Source of the DNA: PLA3 sp964592235
GTDB taxonomy: Bacteria; Planctomycetota; Phycisphaerae; UBA1845; UTPLA1
Reading direction: 5' to 3'
Length of the DNA stretch: 64,000 nucleotides
Assembly (NCBI GenBank): GCA_964592235.1
Contig: CAZQCF010000012.1
Coordinates: 29,573-93,572, forward strand
Positions 19,644 to 27,857 of this stretch are shown here, one piece after another; within the stretch, counting starts at the first letter, position 1; the number at the start of each line of letters is the position of its first letter. The notes below the pieces were generated by a model. That model was given only the letters and a program-made list of their open reading frames with translations. It made no database searches and was not told the DNA's origin. Position numbers and translations under genes: made by a program.

Positions 19644-20177
19644 TCACGAGCACGCGCGATTGGGATAGGTCCCGCTCCCGTGCAGCCGACCGAGATGAAC
19701 GTAGCTTTCGATGACCTCGCGAAGGTAAAGCTTTTCCTCGTCCTTCAAGTCGCGCACGACCCGGCCCGGCGCACCCATCACGACTTTGCCGTCCGGGATG
19801 ATTGTCCGCGGCGGAAGCAGCGCCCCGGCAGCGATCAGGCAGCCGCGCCCGATCTCGCAATCGTCCAGCACAATTGCGCCGATGCCGATCAGCGTCCCCT
19901 CGCCCACCCGACGGCAATGCACCACCGCACGATGGCCGATGCTGACCTCGTCCTCGATGTCCATCGGCACGCCGCGGTTGGTGTGCAAGACCGTGCCGTC
20001 TTGCACGTTCACGCGGCGGCCGACCGTGATCGCCGAGACATCGCCGCGAATCACCACGTGATGCATCACGGTCGATTGATCGCCGATCGTCACTTCGCCG
20101 CCGATATACGCCGTCGGCGCGAGGTACACGTCCTTGCCGATTCGGACGCGGTCGGGTAAATCAACAAAGTCGAACAT
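19644..20177 (-). CDS. Gamma-carbonic-anhydrase-family left-handed beta-helix protein
   Basis: The start at 20177 (MFDFVDLPDRVRIGKDVYLAP) gives 177 residues, standard for the family. Hexapeptide repeats run through the protein (AYIGGEVTIGDQSTVMHHVVIRGDVSAITVG...). The three zinc-ligand histidines are present: NVQDGTVLH, then GHRAVVH. The conserved VIRGD and GMGA-like VMGAPGRVVRDL elements are also seen. Members are trimeric; some hydrate CO2, while others (PaaY, YrdA) may be acyl-CoA related, so carbonic anhydrase activity is likely but unproven. It is divergent from the ArsC-family selenoprotein with about 100 bases between the starts. Confidence 0.88.
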   Translation of the reverse strand: MFDFVDLPDRVRIGKDVYLAPTAYIGGEVTIGDQSTVMHHVVIRGDVSAITVGRRVNVQDGTVLHTNRGVPMDIEDEVSIGHRAVVHCRRVGEGTLIGIGAIVLDDCEIGRGCLIAAGALLPPRTIIPDGKVVMGAPGRVVRDLKDEEKLYLREVIESYVHLGRLHGSGTYPNRACS

Positions 20178-20281
20178 GATGCGGATTGTACGAGACGCCT
20201 CGTCCGCCCGCACGTGCCCGAGCAGGTTCGGCGCCGCCCGCCTGATCTGCGACACTTGAATGCGAGCAATGGAGACACATC

Positions 20282-20635
20282 ATGCCCCGACAAACCATTG
20301 ACTGGTACTACCATCGCGCGAACTGAACGGGCTGCGCGAAGTCGCAAGGGTTCCTTGCGAAGAAACAGCTCACGCCCGCAAAGCAGCTCGACGCCCGCAA
20401 AGAGCGGTTCGGGCCAGCGGATGCCCTGCGTCTGGCCCGCGCAGCGAAGAAAGTCATCGTCGCCCGGGGAAAGTCACTCATCACATTCGACATGACCAAC
20501 CCCCCGCCTCGCAAGGAACTGCTCGCCGCCCTGCTCGGCCCCACGGGCAATCTCCGCGCTCCGGCGATGGTCTGCGGCGATACGCTGATCGTCGGTTTCA
20601 GTGACGATGCTGCAAAGGCTGCGGGGCTTGGCTGA
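20282..20635 (+). CDS. ArsC-family thioredoxin-fold selenoprotein (UxxC motif)
   Basis: Read through an in-frame TGA at 20324-20326, this is a 117-residue protein: MPRQTIDWYYHRAN, Sec15, then TGCAKSQGFLAKKQL. Sec15 and Cys18 make a U-T-G-C redox motif at the tip of the first beta strand, as in ArsC/Spx-type thioredoxin folds. Further family features are LDARKERFGPADAL, KKVIVARGKSLITFD and LLGPTGNLRAPAMVCGDTLIVGF, where the Pro of LRAP is the expected cis-Pro. This matches what I know of an ArsC-family (seleno)protein group with Cys or Sec at this position. A GGAG site lies 7 bases before the ATG (20271-20274). A SECIS-like hairpin follows the UGA. A thiol/selenol oxidoreductase role is inferred; the substrate (arsenate or other) is unknown. 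Conventional gene calling would miss the gene. Confidence 0.88.
20342..20360 (+). promoter_or_regulatory. Putative bacterial SECIS hairpin in the ArsC-family selenoprotein gene
   Basis: UCGCAAGG-GUU-CCUUGCGA forms a perfect 8-bp stem with a 3-nt loop, starting 15 bases after the UGA; the loop G is base 24. It has the same stem length, loop size, UCGC/GCGA base and G-GU top as the selD hairpin, which supports a common SelB target. Confidence 0.68.
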
Positions 20636-20707
20636 ACCGCTCACATTACGCAACGCAACGACCTAACCCTTCCGGTGTAAAACACTTGGCGTTAGATTCC
20701 ACGACAA

Positions 20708-20737
20708 TTGACAGCCCGGTAATAACCCGGTTAGAAA
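20708..20737 (+). promoter_or_regulatory. Sigma70-like promoter of the mla operon, with internal direct repeats
   Basis: TTGACA (20708-20713), an 18-base spacer and TAGAAA (20732-20737) lie 25 bases before the mlaE start. The spacer and -10 contain two 11-base direct repeats, CCCGGTAATAA and CCCGGTTAGAA (20715-20736), one helical turn apart, which could bind a regulator. Confidence 0.5.
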
Positions 20738-20762
20738 GCGGTCCGCCTGCTTCGCGGGCCTG

Positions 20763-21611
20763 ATGAGGGAGCATCTGCCCGTGTCCAGTGTCGCACCATC
20801 CATCACCCGACGATCCTTCGTGCGGCTCATGCACATCGCCGAAAACCTCGGCGATTTCACCGTCTTCTCCGTACGCTCCTTCGGCTGGATGTTTCGAGGT
20901 CTCTTCGAACGGCAACAGTGGAACCTGCTCATTCCCCAGATGTACGAAGTCGGCTATCGCTCACTTCCCGTCGTGCTCATCACCGGTGCGTTTGTCGGAA
21001 TGGTCCTCGCCGTGCAGGCCATCGAGCAGTTCATGGCCGCCGGGCTGGAAGATCGCATGGGATCGGTCGTGAACCTCTCCGTCGTGCGCGAGCTTGGCCC
21101 CGTTCTGGCCGGAATCATGCTCGCCGGGCGCATCGGCGGCGCGCTGACGGCCGAATTGGGCACCATGAACGTCACCGAACAGATCGACGCGCTGCGAAGC
21201 ATGGGCGTCAACCCGGTACGCTACCTGGTTGCTCCGCGTGTTCTGGCGTGTTTTCTGCTTGCACCGATTCTCACGCTTTACGCCGATCTGACCGGCTCCA
21301 TCGGCGGCTGGTTCATCAGCGTCATCCAGCGCGGCGTGGACAGCGGGCCGTATTGGGAGAACACCGCCGCGGCCGTCGATAATTACGATGTCTTCAGTGG
21401 CGTGCTGAAGGGATTTTTCTTCGGTTCGGCCCTTGGTCTGATAAGTTGCTACAAAGGCTTCAACTGCCGGCCCGGCGCCGAGGGCGTCGGCCGTGCCTGC
21501 ACCGAAGCGTTCGTTGCGTCGTTCGTGGCGATTCTCGCATTGGACTATGTGCTGGCCGAAATTCTGCAGGCCATCAGCATCAAGCTGTGGGGCTTCCGCC
21601 CGCTGATTTGA
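20763..21611 (+). CDS. mlaE: MlaE-family ABC transporter permease
   Basis: A 282-residue inner-membrane permease of the MlaE/TrnI family for lipid trafficking between inner and outer membranes. The N-terminal amphipathic segment is followed by VVLITGAFVGMVLAVQAIEQF, then the conserved RELGPVLAGIMLAGRIGGALTAELGTM block, TEQIDALRSMGVNPVRYLVAPRV (the coupling region) and late helices ending in ALDYVLAEIL. It is first in mlaE-mlaF-mlaD, with the ATPase gene 12 bases downstream. An internal GTG at 20781, preceded by GGGAG, is an alternative start. Confidence 0.93.
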   Translation: MREHLPVSSVAPSITRRSFVRLMHIAENLGDFTVFSVRSFGWMFRGLFERQQWNLLIPQMYEVGYRSLPVVLITGAFVGMVLAVQAIEQFMAAGLEDRMGSVVNLSVVRELGPVLAGIMLAGRIGGALTAELGTMNVTEQIDALRSMGVNPVRYLVAPRVLACFLLAPILTLYADLTGSIGGWFISVIQRGVDSGPYWENTAAAVDNYDVFSGVLKGFFFGSALGLISCYKGFNCRPGAEGVGRACTEAFVASFVAILALDYVLAEILQAISIKLWGFRPLI

Positions 21612-21623
21612 CGGGACGCGCTG

Positions 21624-22418
21624 ATGACCACCGATTCCGGGAATCATTCCGAGACGATCATCGAGCTGCGAGGCGTCAGCAAGCGTTTCGGCGCGCTCAC
21701 GGTGCTGGACGCCATCGATCTATCCATCGCGCGAGGAAAGACAACCGTCGTCATCGGCGAATCCGGCACTGGTAAGAGCGTTTTGCTCAAGCACCTCGTC
21801 GCCCTGCTGCGGCCGGACGCCGGCGAGGTCCATTTCCACGGCCGGCGGATTGATCACCTGTCCGAGCAGGAGCTGGTGGATTCGCGCAAGCGGTTCGGTT
21901 TCCTTTTTCAGATGGGCGCGCTGTTCGATTCGATGACCGTCGCGGAGAACGTCGCCTTCCCGATCATTCAGCACGGCGATCAGAATCTCTCGCCCGACGA
22001 ACTGGATGAATTGGTGGCCCAGAAGCTGCGAATGGTCGGACTGGACGGCCTGCAATCGCGACGGCCCGGTGAGCTTTCGGGCGGTCAGAAAAAGCGCGTC
22101 GCCCTGGCCCGTGCGATCGCGCTCTCGCCGGAGGTCGTGCTGTACGACGAGCCGACGACCGGCCTGGACCCGGTCCGCGCCGATGTCATCAACGAGTTAA
22201 TCATCAAGCTCAACCGCGAGCTGAACGTGACAAGTCTCGTGGTCACGCACGACATGACCAGCGCGTACAAGGTGGCGGATCGGATCATCATGCTGCACCA
22301 CGGCAAGATCATCGCAGACGCCGACCCGGCGTGGTACAAATCCTGCGACGATCGGCGCGTGCGGCGATTTGTGGATGGCAAGGCGGATGAGCAGGATTTG
22401 AAAGCGCTGGATATGTGA
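21624..22418 (+). CDS. mlaF: MlaF-type ABC transporter ATP-binding protein
   Basis: A 264-residue ABC ATPase powering the Mla/MCE lipid transporter. Walker A is GESGTGKS (45-52), the Q-loop lies in FGFLFQMGALFDSMTVAENV, the signature is LSGGQ (151-155, followed by KKR as in MlaF), Walker B is VVLYDE (171-176), and the H-loop is in SLVVTHDM. It sits 12 bases after mlaE and 112 bases before mlaD; that gap holds repeats but no gene. Confidence 0.94.
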   Translation: MTTDSGNHSETIIELRGVSKRFGALTVLDAIDLSIARGKTTVVIGESGTGKSVLLKHLVALLRPDAGEVHFHGRRIDHLSEQELVDSRKRFGFLFQMGALFDSMTVAENVAFPIIQHGDQNLSPDELDELVAQKLRMVGLDGLQSRRPGELSGGQKKRVALARAIALSPEVVLYDEPTTGLDPVRADVINELIIKLNRELNVTSLVVTHDMTSAYKVADRIIMLHHGKIIADADPAWYKSCDDRRVRRFVDGKADEQDLKALDM

Positions 22419-22443
22419 TGAGATGAGCTTGAAGGAGCTGCGC

Positions 22444-22462
22444 GGTGCGTCGAGGACGCACC
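22444..22462 (+). repeat. Palindromic intergenic repeat, copy 1
   Basis: GGTGCGTC-GAG-GACGCACC, a perfect 8-bp stem with a GAG loop. The same 19 bases plus the next CTG occur at 49018. It lies within the mla operon between mlaF and mlaD, so it would be transcribed. Confidence 0.75.
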
Positions 22463-22480
22463 CTGGCAGCCTCGAACCAC

Positions 22481-22508
22481 TGGCCATTGACAACTGACCA
22501 CTGCCAAC
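22481..22508 (+). repeat. Two abutting 14-base degenerate repeats
   Basis: TGGCCATTGACAAC is directly followed by TGACCACTGCCAAC; 11 of 14 bases match. This sits between the palindromic repeat and the mlaD start and resembles dispersed short intergenic repeats seen in many large bacterial genomes. Confidence 0.5.
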
Positions 22509-22530
22509 TAACGACCGCAAGGACAACTCC

Positions 22531-23553
22531 ATGACTCAAAAAGCCGGTTACAACGTGATTGTCGGATTCTTCGTCCTGACGGGGATTCTCATTCTTACGG
22601 CGATGGTTTTCGCCTTCGGCGGCGGTCGGTCCTTCTTCGCCGACACCTACACGGTCAACGCCGTCTTTCCCGATGGCGTAGTCGGCGTCCAGCCCGGCCA
22701 GAGCGTTACGCTCGGCGGCAAGCGCGTCGGCGAGACGGTCGACGTTCGGTTCGTCGACCCCCAGCGCCTGGAGAAAGGCGTCGTCGTCGTCATCGCAGCG
22801 CTGAAAGACTTTGCCCTGCCGGCTGCCTGCGAACTCGGCGTCACGTCGAACATCATGGGCTTCGGCCGCCCGGTCCTCCAATTGAAGATCAAAGATCCGG
22901 CCGATACGCGCCACCTGCCGACCGATGGCACGGCACAGATCCTCGGCAGGACCTTAAACCCGCTCGACTCGATCATTCCAAAGCAAACGCAGATGACGCT
23001 GGAGAAGGCCACCGGCGACATCGGAGACCTCGCCGCCTCGCTCAAACCCGTGGCAGACAACCTCGCGCGCATGCTTGAATCGCGTCAGCTCACCGACGTG
23101 GACGCCAAGGCCGTCAACGCCAACATTGATACGGTCGTGCAGCGGCTCGACGCGGCGCTCAAATCCATCGAAGCCATCGCGGGTGACGCGGAGAATCAGA
23201 CCAACATCCGGGCAGCAATTGCCAACGCGCGTACGATGACCGATTCAGGCGTGAAGGTAACGGAGGATCTGCGGGCCTTCGCTGGCGAGGGCAAACAGGC
23301 CGCCGCCCAGGCGACCGTGTTTCTGCAGAAGCTCACGACCGTCGCGGAGCAGATGGCGTCCGTGGCGTCGCGCATGGACTTGGCCCTGGCTCGGATGAAC
23401 GAGGGCAAGGGCACCGTCGGCCTGATGATGAACGACAATCGTCTCTATGAGGAAATGCTGCTGACCTTCCGCCGCATGACGAAGATGATGGACGACCTGC
23501 GCGAAGTGCTTGATCTGGCCAAGAAGGGCCAACTCCGCATCAAGGCGTTCTAG
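22531..23553 (+). CDS. mlaD: MlaD-family (MCE domain) lipid-transport protein
   Basis: A 340-residue protein with a single N-terminal anchor helix (NVIVGFFVLTGILILTAMVFAFGGG, about 8-32) and an MCE domain at about 35-115 (YTVNAVFPDGVVGVQPGQSVTLGGKRVGETVDVRFVDP in pieces, then ALPAACELGVTSNIMGFGRPVLQLK). The rest is a long helical C-terminal region (about 150-330), including GKGTVGLMMNDNRLYEEML, the usual late motif of MlaD/Ttg2C proteins. It forms the periplasmic ring that shuttles phospholipids with MlaE and MlaF. No MlaC or MlaA follows. Confidence 0.92.
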   Translation: MTQKAGYNVIVGFFVLTGILILTAMVFAFGGGRSFFADTYTVNAVFPDGVVGVQPGQSVTLGGKRVGETVDVRFVDPQRLEKGVVVVIAALKDFALPAACELGVTSNIMGFGRPVLQLKIKDPADTRHLPTDGTAQILGRTLNPLDSIIPKQTQMTLEKATGDIGDLAASLKPVADNLARMLESRQLTDVDAKAVNANIDTVVQRLDAALKSIEAIAGDAENQTNIRAAIANARTMTDSGVKVTEDLRAFAGEGKQAAAQATVFLQKLTTVAEQMASVASRMDLALARMNEGKGTVGLMMNDNRLYEEMLLTFRRMTKMMDDLREVLDLAKKGQLRIKAF

Positions 23554-23572
23554 GGCAACCCTCACCGCCGGT

Positions 23573-24619
23573 TCAGTGCACACCCTGGTCCGCCAGCCAG
23601 CGCTCGGCGTCGATGGCCGCCTTGCAGCCCATCCCCGCGGCGGTCACCGCCTGCCGATAAACGCTGTCCACGCAATCACCCGCGGCAAAGACCCCTTCAA
23701 TATTTGTCGTCGAGCGGTACGGGTCTTTCAACTTGATGTAGCCCTTCGCATCCAGATCAAGCTGCCCGTTCAGGAACCCCGTCGCCGGCGTGTGACCAAT
23801 GGCGATGAACAGCCCCCCGACCGACAGCGTGCTCTCCTCGCCTGTCTGCGTGTCCTTGAGCCGGACTCCCGAGATCATCGTGTCGCCCAATACATCGACG
23901 ACAGTCTTGTTCCATTGAAACGCGATCTTGGGGTTCTCGTGTGCGCGCTTCGCCATGATCTTGCTCGCCCGAAGCGCATCGCGCCGATGGATCATGTGCA
24001 CTTTGCTGGCGTATTTGGTCAGATACGACGCCTCTTCCACGGCCGAGTCACCTCCGCCGACCACCGCCAGCTCCTTGTTGCGAAAGATCGGAATCGCCCC
24101 GTCGCACACGGCGCACGCGCTCACGCCCCCGCCGCTCCGCGCCAAGCGCAGCTCATTCTCCAGCCCCAGCCAGTTCGCCGTCGCACCCGTCGAGACGATC
24201 ACGCTGTGCGCGCGGTAGACCGTGTCGTCCTCGGCGACCACCTTGAACGGGCGCGACGAGAAATCCACCGATTTACAGTCCTGATATTTCGACGAATGCC
24301 CGTCATCCGGGTTGGAGACATCCGGATTCAGCCCGTCGTCCGTCACGATGCGCGTGCCGAAACGAACCGCCTGCCGCTCGAAATGAGACATCATCGTCGG
24401 TCCCATGATGCCCTCGGGGAAGCCGGGATAATTCTCCACTTCGGTCGTGAGCATGAGCTGCCCGCCCGGCAGCATCAGCGACGGCGTGCTCTTCGGTCGC
24501 CCGGCGAAAACGAGCGGCGATAGGTTCGCCCGCGCAGCATAGATGGCCGCCGTCCAGCCCGCGGGGCCGGAGCCGATGATGATGACGTTCTCCACCGACG
24601 AATCGGAATGGTGTGCCAT
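23573..24619 (-). CDS. trxB: Thioredoxin-disulfide reductase
   Basis: The start at 24619 (MAHHSDSSVENVIIIGSGPAGW) gives 348 residues, close to the usual length; a longer upstream frame is rejected because it lacks homology and precedes the FAD motif. FAD-binding GSGPAGWTAAIYAAR (16-30), redox pair Cys169/Cys172 in SACAVCDGAIPIF, NADPH-binding VVGGGDSAVEEASYL, and the C-terminal GVFAAGDCVD are all visible. It transfers electrons from NADPH to thioredoxin. A small insertion around 98-118 (DVSNPDDGHSSKYQDCK) is longer than in E. coli TrxB. It may also supply reducing power to the thioredoxin-fold selenoprotein encoded at 20282, but that is inference. Confidence 0.93.
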   Translation of the reverse strand: MAHHSDSSVENVIIIGSGPAGWTAAIYAARANLSPLVFAGRPKSTPSLMLPGGQLMLTTEVENYPGFPEGIMGPTMMSHFERQAVRFGTRIVTDDGLNPDVSNPDDGHSSKYQDCKSVDFSSRPFKVVAEDDTVYRAHSVIVSTGATANWLGLENELRLARSGGGVSACAVCDGAIPIFRNKELAVVGGGDSAVEEASYLTKYASKVHMIHRRDALRASKIMAKRAHENPKIAFQWNKTVVDVLGDTMISGVRLKDTQTGEESTLSVGGLFIAIGHTPATGFLNGQLDLDAKGYIKLKDPYRSTTNIEGVFAAGDCVDSVYRQAVTAAGMGCKAAIDAERWLADQGVH

Positions 24620-24779
24620 GAAATCTGCCCCTGGGTTCGATGACTGGACCGCCCCATCCAATCTGGTTTGGAATGATAGAACCGTCGTGGTGATGCGTCG
24701 AGGGCGCGCCGTGCTGCGGCGCCGCAACACCGCGGGTTGCGCTTGCGGCCGGCCCGCGCGTCTTCTAGCATAGGCCCGC

Positions 24780-25784
24780 ATGGAAGCGACCCGAGAGAAA
24801 CTCGCCCCACTCATTCGCCTTCGATGCTTCACGCTCTGGTGCGTCGCGTGCTGGGTGATGTTCGGAACGGGTTGTTCTGAATTGACTCCGCCCGAACCAG
24901 TCGTCTTCAAGACGGAAGACTGGACGTATCTGGGCACGCCCGGCAAGAAGCTGACCTCGTCGCATTATGTCATCTTTACGACGTGCAAGAATGAGCGATT
25001 CGTCAACGCTTTGCCGACGTTTCTGGAATCCTGCTGGGACGCCTACGAGAAGTTGATCCCCGCACAGCACAGCCTTGAACAGCCGCTGCCGACCTACTTC
25101 TTCGGTACGCGGTGGCAGTGGGAGCGATTCACCGAAGAGTTTACAGGCCCTCGCGCTCCGACGTATCTGAAGATCCGCTCGGGCGGTTTTTCCGAACGCG
25201 GCGTCACGATCTCCCACTACTCCTCGCAACGAGCCAGCCTTTCGATCCTCGCCCACGAGGGACTCCATCAGTATCTCGAAGTCACGCGCGGCAAGAATAT
25301 CCCCGCCTGGCTCAACGAGGGCCTCGCTTGCTACTTCGAATCATTTGACGTGGACCAGACAAACCGGGCCCTGTTCAAGCCCGAGAAGAACACCCTTCGC
25401 ATCCCAGCCCTGCGCGAGGCCCTGGCGGCGCAGACGCTCATCCCCCTTCGTGAGATTCTCTCGACCAATGCGGGCATCGCCGTTCAGCAAAGTTCCACGC
25501 ATGTGCAGAACTACTATGCCCAGGAATGGTCACTCGTCGTCTTCCTGATGCGCGACTCGCAGGACAATCTCTACCGCGACGCGTTCCGTCAATTGTTGAA
25601 TGAACTGGGCACCGAAGAAATGGACCGAAAGGTCCGCGCCTACCTCGCCGCCGACACAGACGCCCGAATGTCCACCGGCGAGGCCGTCTTTCGCGCCTAC
25701 CTCACGGAAGATATCGACGGTCTCGAAGCTCAATATCACGCTTTCCTTCATAAGTTCCTCGGCCTGAAACCCCGCACCCCATGA
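24780..25784 (+). CDS. Lipoprotein with gluzincin-like metallopeptidase motif (DUF1570-like)
   Basis: A 334-residue protein. The N-terminus has a hydrophobic segment and a lipobox FGTGC with Cys32, so it is probably a lipoprotein. HEGLH (159-163) fits the HExxH zinc motif, and WLNEGLACYFES (Glu180) supplies the third ligand in the NExxA style of gluzincins, as in DUF1570/peptidase MA-like proteins found in planctomycetes. The rest is mostly helical. The purB start overlaps its stop by 4 bases (ATGA), but a functional connection is not obvious. Proteolytic activity is inferred from the motif only. Confidence 0.8.
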   Translation: MEATREKLAPLIRLRCFTLWCVACWVMFGTGCSELTPPEPVVFKTEDWTYLGTPGKKLTSSHYVIFTTCKNERFVNALPTFLESCWDAYEKLIPAQHSLEQPLPTYFFGTRWQWERFTEEFTGPRAPTYLKIRSGGFSERGVTISHYSSQRASLSILAHEGLHQYLEVTRGKNIPAWLNEGLACYFESFDVDQTNRALFKPEKNTLRIPALREALAAQTLIPLREILSTNAGIAVQQSSTHVQNYYAQEWSLVVFLMRDSQDNLYRDAFRQLLNELGTEEMDRKVRAYLAADTDARMSTGEAVFRAYLTEDIDGLEAQYHAFLHKFLGLKPRTP

Positions 25785-27244
25785 AGACAAAGCGTCGTCA
25801 ACGCGGCCGATCGTCGCCCGGCAGCGACACGTATCAAAGTCCGCTGGTCGCGCGCAACGCCTCGGCCGACATGATTGCGCTCTTCTCGCCCGTGCATCGG
25901 GTTCGCACGTGGCGACAGGTCTGGATCGCCCTCGCAGAGGCCCAGCGCGAACTCGGCCTGCCGATCTCCGAGAAGCAGATTTGTGCGCTTCGCGCGGTGG
26001 CCGATGACGTCGATTTCGACGCCGCCGCCAGACACGAACAGCGCCTGCGACACGACGTGATGGCGCACCTGCACGCCTTCGGCGATCAGGCGCCTTCGGC
26101 CCGCGGCATCCTGCATCTTGGCGCCACCAGCATGGACATCGTCGACAACGCCGATCTCATCATCATGCGCCAGGGGCTTCGCATCATCCGAAGCTGGCTG
26201 CTGGAAATCATCGACCGCTTCGCAGAGCAGGCGGCCAAGCATCGCGCTCTGCCCTGCCTGGGCTATACGCACTTCCAACCCGCGCAGCTCACGACCGTCG
26301 GCAAGCGCATCTGCCTCTGGTGCTGGGATTTCGTGCGCGATTTGAGCGAGGTGGAGCGGCTGCGCCACGGTATTCCCTTTCGCGGCATCCGCGGCGCGAC
26401 CGGCACGCAGGCGGGGTTTCTCGGCCTGTTCAAGGGCAACGCCGCCAAGGTCCGCCGGCTTGAGAAACTCGTCGCACAGAAACTGCTGTTCGACGACTGC
26501 GAGCCCGTCACCGGCCAGACCTACTCACGCAAGCTCGACGCGCAGGTGGTCTCCACGCTGGCAAACATCGCCGCGGGCGTTCACAAATGTGCCAACGACC
26601 TGCGCCTGCTCGCCGGCCTGAAGGAAATGGAGGAGCCGTTCGAGTCGGCCCAGGTCGGCAGCTCGGCCATGCCCTACAAGCGCAACCCCATGCTCTGCGA
26701 GCGTGCCACTGGTCTGGCACGATTTGTCATCAGCCTGTCCCAGTCGGCCTATCAGAACGCCGCCGAGCAGTGGCTCGAGCGCACCCTGGACGACTCCAGC
26801 AACAAGCGCCTGCTGATCCCCGAAGCGTTCCTCGCCACCGACGGCATGCTCCAGCTCGTCGCGCGCGTCGCCGCCGGCCTCGTGGTAAATCCCAAGGTCA
26901 TCGCGGTACGGGTCGACGCCGAGCTGCCCTTCATCGCCACCGAGGAAATCCTCCTCGCCGCGGCGGCACGGGGCGGCGACCGCCAGGCGCTGCATGAAAA
27001 ACTCCGCCGCCATTCCCACGCGGCCGGGGCCGAGGTTAAACAGCGCGGCCGACCCAACGATCTCCTGGATCGCATCAGTGGCGACCCGGAATTTGCCGGC
27101 GTGCGGCTGGATTCGATCCTGGATCCCGCGCGGCACGTCGGTCTCGCGCCGCAGCAGGTGGATGAGTTCCTCAAGAAGGTCATCGCCCCGCTGAAGAAAA
27201 AGTTCATCGAAATCGCGCGGCGCAAGCCGCAGATCAACGTGTAA
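25781..27244 (+). CDS. purB: Adenylosuccinate lyase
   Basis: A 487-residue fumarase/aspartase-superfamily enzyme that splits adenylosuccinate and SAICAR in purine synthesis. Landmarks: the histidine in LHLGATSMDIVDNADLI, CLGYTHFQPAQLTTVGKRI with the catalytic His, and the superfamily signature GSSAMPYKRNPMLCE. The RGIRGATGTQAGFL segment and the extended C-terminus match the longer, eukaryote-like PurB class rather than the short B. subtilis type. Its first four bases overlap the lipoprotein stop. pyrE follows after 56 bases, grouping purine and pyrimidine synthesis. Confidence 0.93.
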   Translation: MKTKRRQRGRSSPGSDTYQSPLVARNASADMIALFSPVHRVRTWRQVWIALAEAQRELGLPISEKQICALRAVADDVDFDAAARHEQRLRHDVMAHLHAFGDQAPSARGILHLGATSMDIVDNADLIIMRQGLRIIRSWLLEIIDRFAEQAAKHRALPCLGYTHFQPAQLTTVGKRICLWCWDFVRDLSEVERLRHGIPFRGIRGATGTQAGFLGLFKGNAAKVRRLEKLVAQKLLFDDCEPVTGQTYSRKLDAQVVSTLANIAAGVHKCANDLRLLAGLKEMEEPFESAQVGSSAMPYKRNPMLCERATGLARFVISLSQSAYQNAAEQWLERTLDDSSNKRLLIPEAFLATDGMLQLVARVAAGLVVNPKVIAVRVDAELPFIATEEILLAAAARGGDRQALHEKLRRHSHAAGAEVKQRGRPNDLLDRISGDPEFAGVRLDSILDPARHVGLAPQQVDEFLKKVIAPLKKKFIEIARRKPQINV

Positions 27245-27300
27245 CACCGTTCGCAGCGGGAATCAATCATTGCCGCCCGTTCCAACGGCTGGAGCCGAAT

Positions 27301-27831
27301 ATGACGAAACACGAACTCGCGGAGCGCATTCGGGCCGTCGCCTACCTTGAAGGCGAATTCACGCTTCGCTCCGGCAAGAAGTCCAACTTCTACGTTGACA
27401 AGTATCTCTTTGAAACGCAGCCCGACATCCTCGCCGAACTCGGGCGGATGTTCGCGCAGAAGGCAACGCCGCGAACCACCTTGATCGCCGGCGCGGAACT
27501 CGGCGGTGTGACGCTGGCGGCGGCCGCGTCCATGGCCGCCAATAAACCGTTCGTCATTATGCGCAACGCGAAGAAGGACTACGGCACGGGAAAGACGCAC
27601 GAGGGCCGGCTCAACCCCGGTGATGTGGTCCTTCTCGTGGAAGACATCGCCACGACCGGCGGGCAGGTTCTCGAAGCCGCGCGCGACATCGTCGCCGCCG
27701 GCGCGACCGTTGAGAAGATCGTCGCCGTCGTCGATCGCGGACAGGGCGCGGCCGACAACATCCGCAACGCAGGGTACATTTTCGAGGCGCTCTTCAACTC
27801 CGCCGATCTTCGCCTGCCCACCGCGCAGTAA
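27301..27831 (+). CDS. pyrE: Orotate phosphoribosyltransferase
   Basis: A 176-residue type-I PRTase expected to make OMP from orotate and PRPP. The PRPP loop VLLVEDIATTGGQVLEA (110-125) is intact. The N-terminal FTLRSGKKSNFYVDKYLFET is the orotate-side strand typical of PyrE, and RNAKKDYGTGKTHEG is the flexible catalytic loop with its lysines. A TMTC-like gene starts 26 bases after its stop, but I see no functional tie. Confidence 0.93.
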   Translation: MTKHELAERIRAVAYLEGEFTLRSGKKSNFYVDKYLFETQPDILAELGRMFAQKATPRTTLIAGAELGGVTLAAAASMAANKPFVIMRNAKKDYGTGKTHEGRLNPGDVVLLVEDIATTGGQVLEAARDIVAAGATVEKIVAVVDRGQGAADNIRNAGYIFEALFNSADLRLPTAQ

Positions 27832-27857
27832 GCTTGCATTTCGGCCACAATTCCGAC

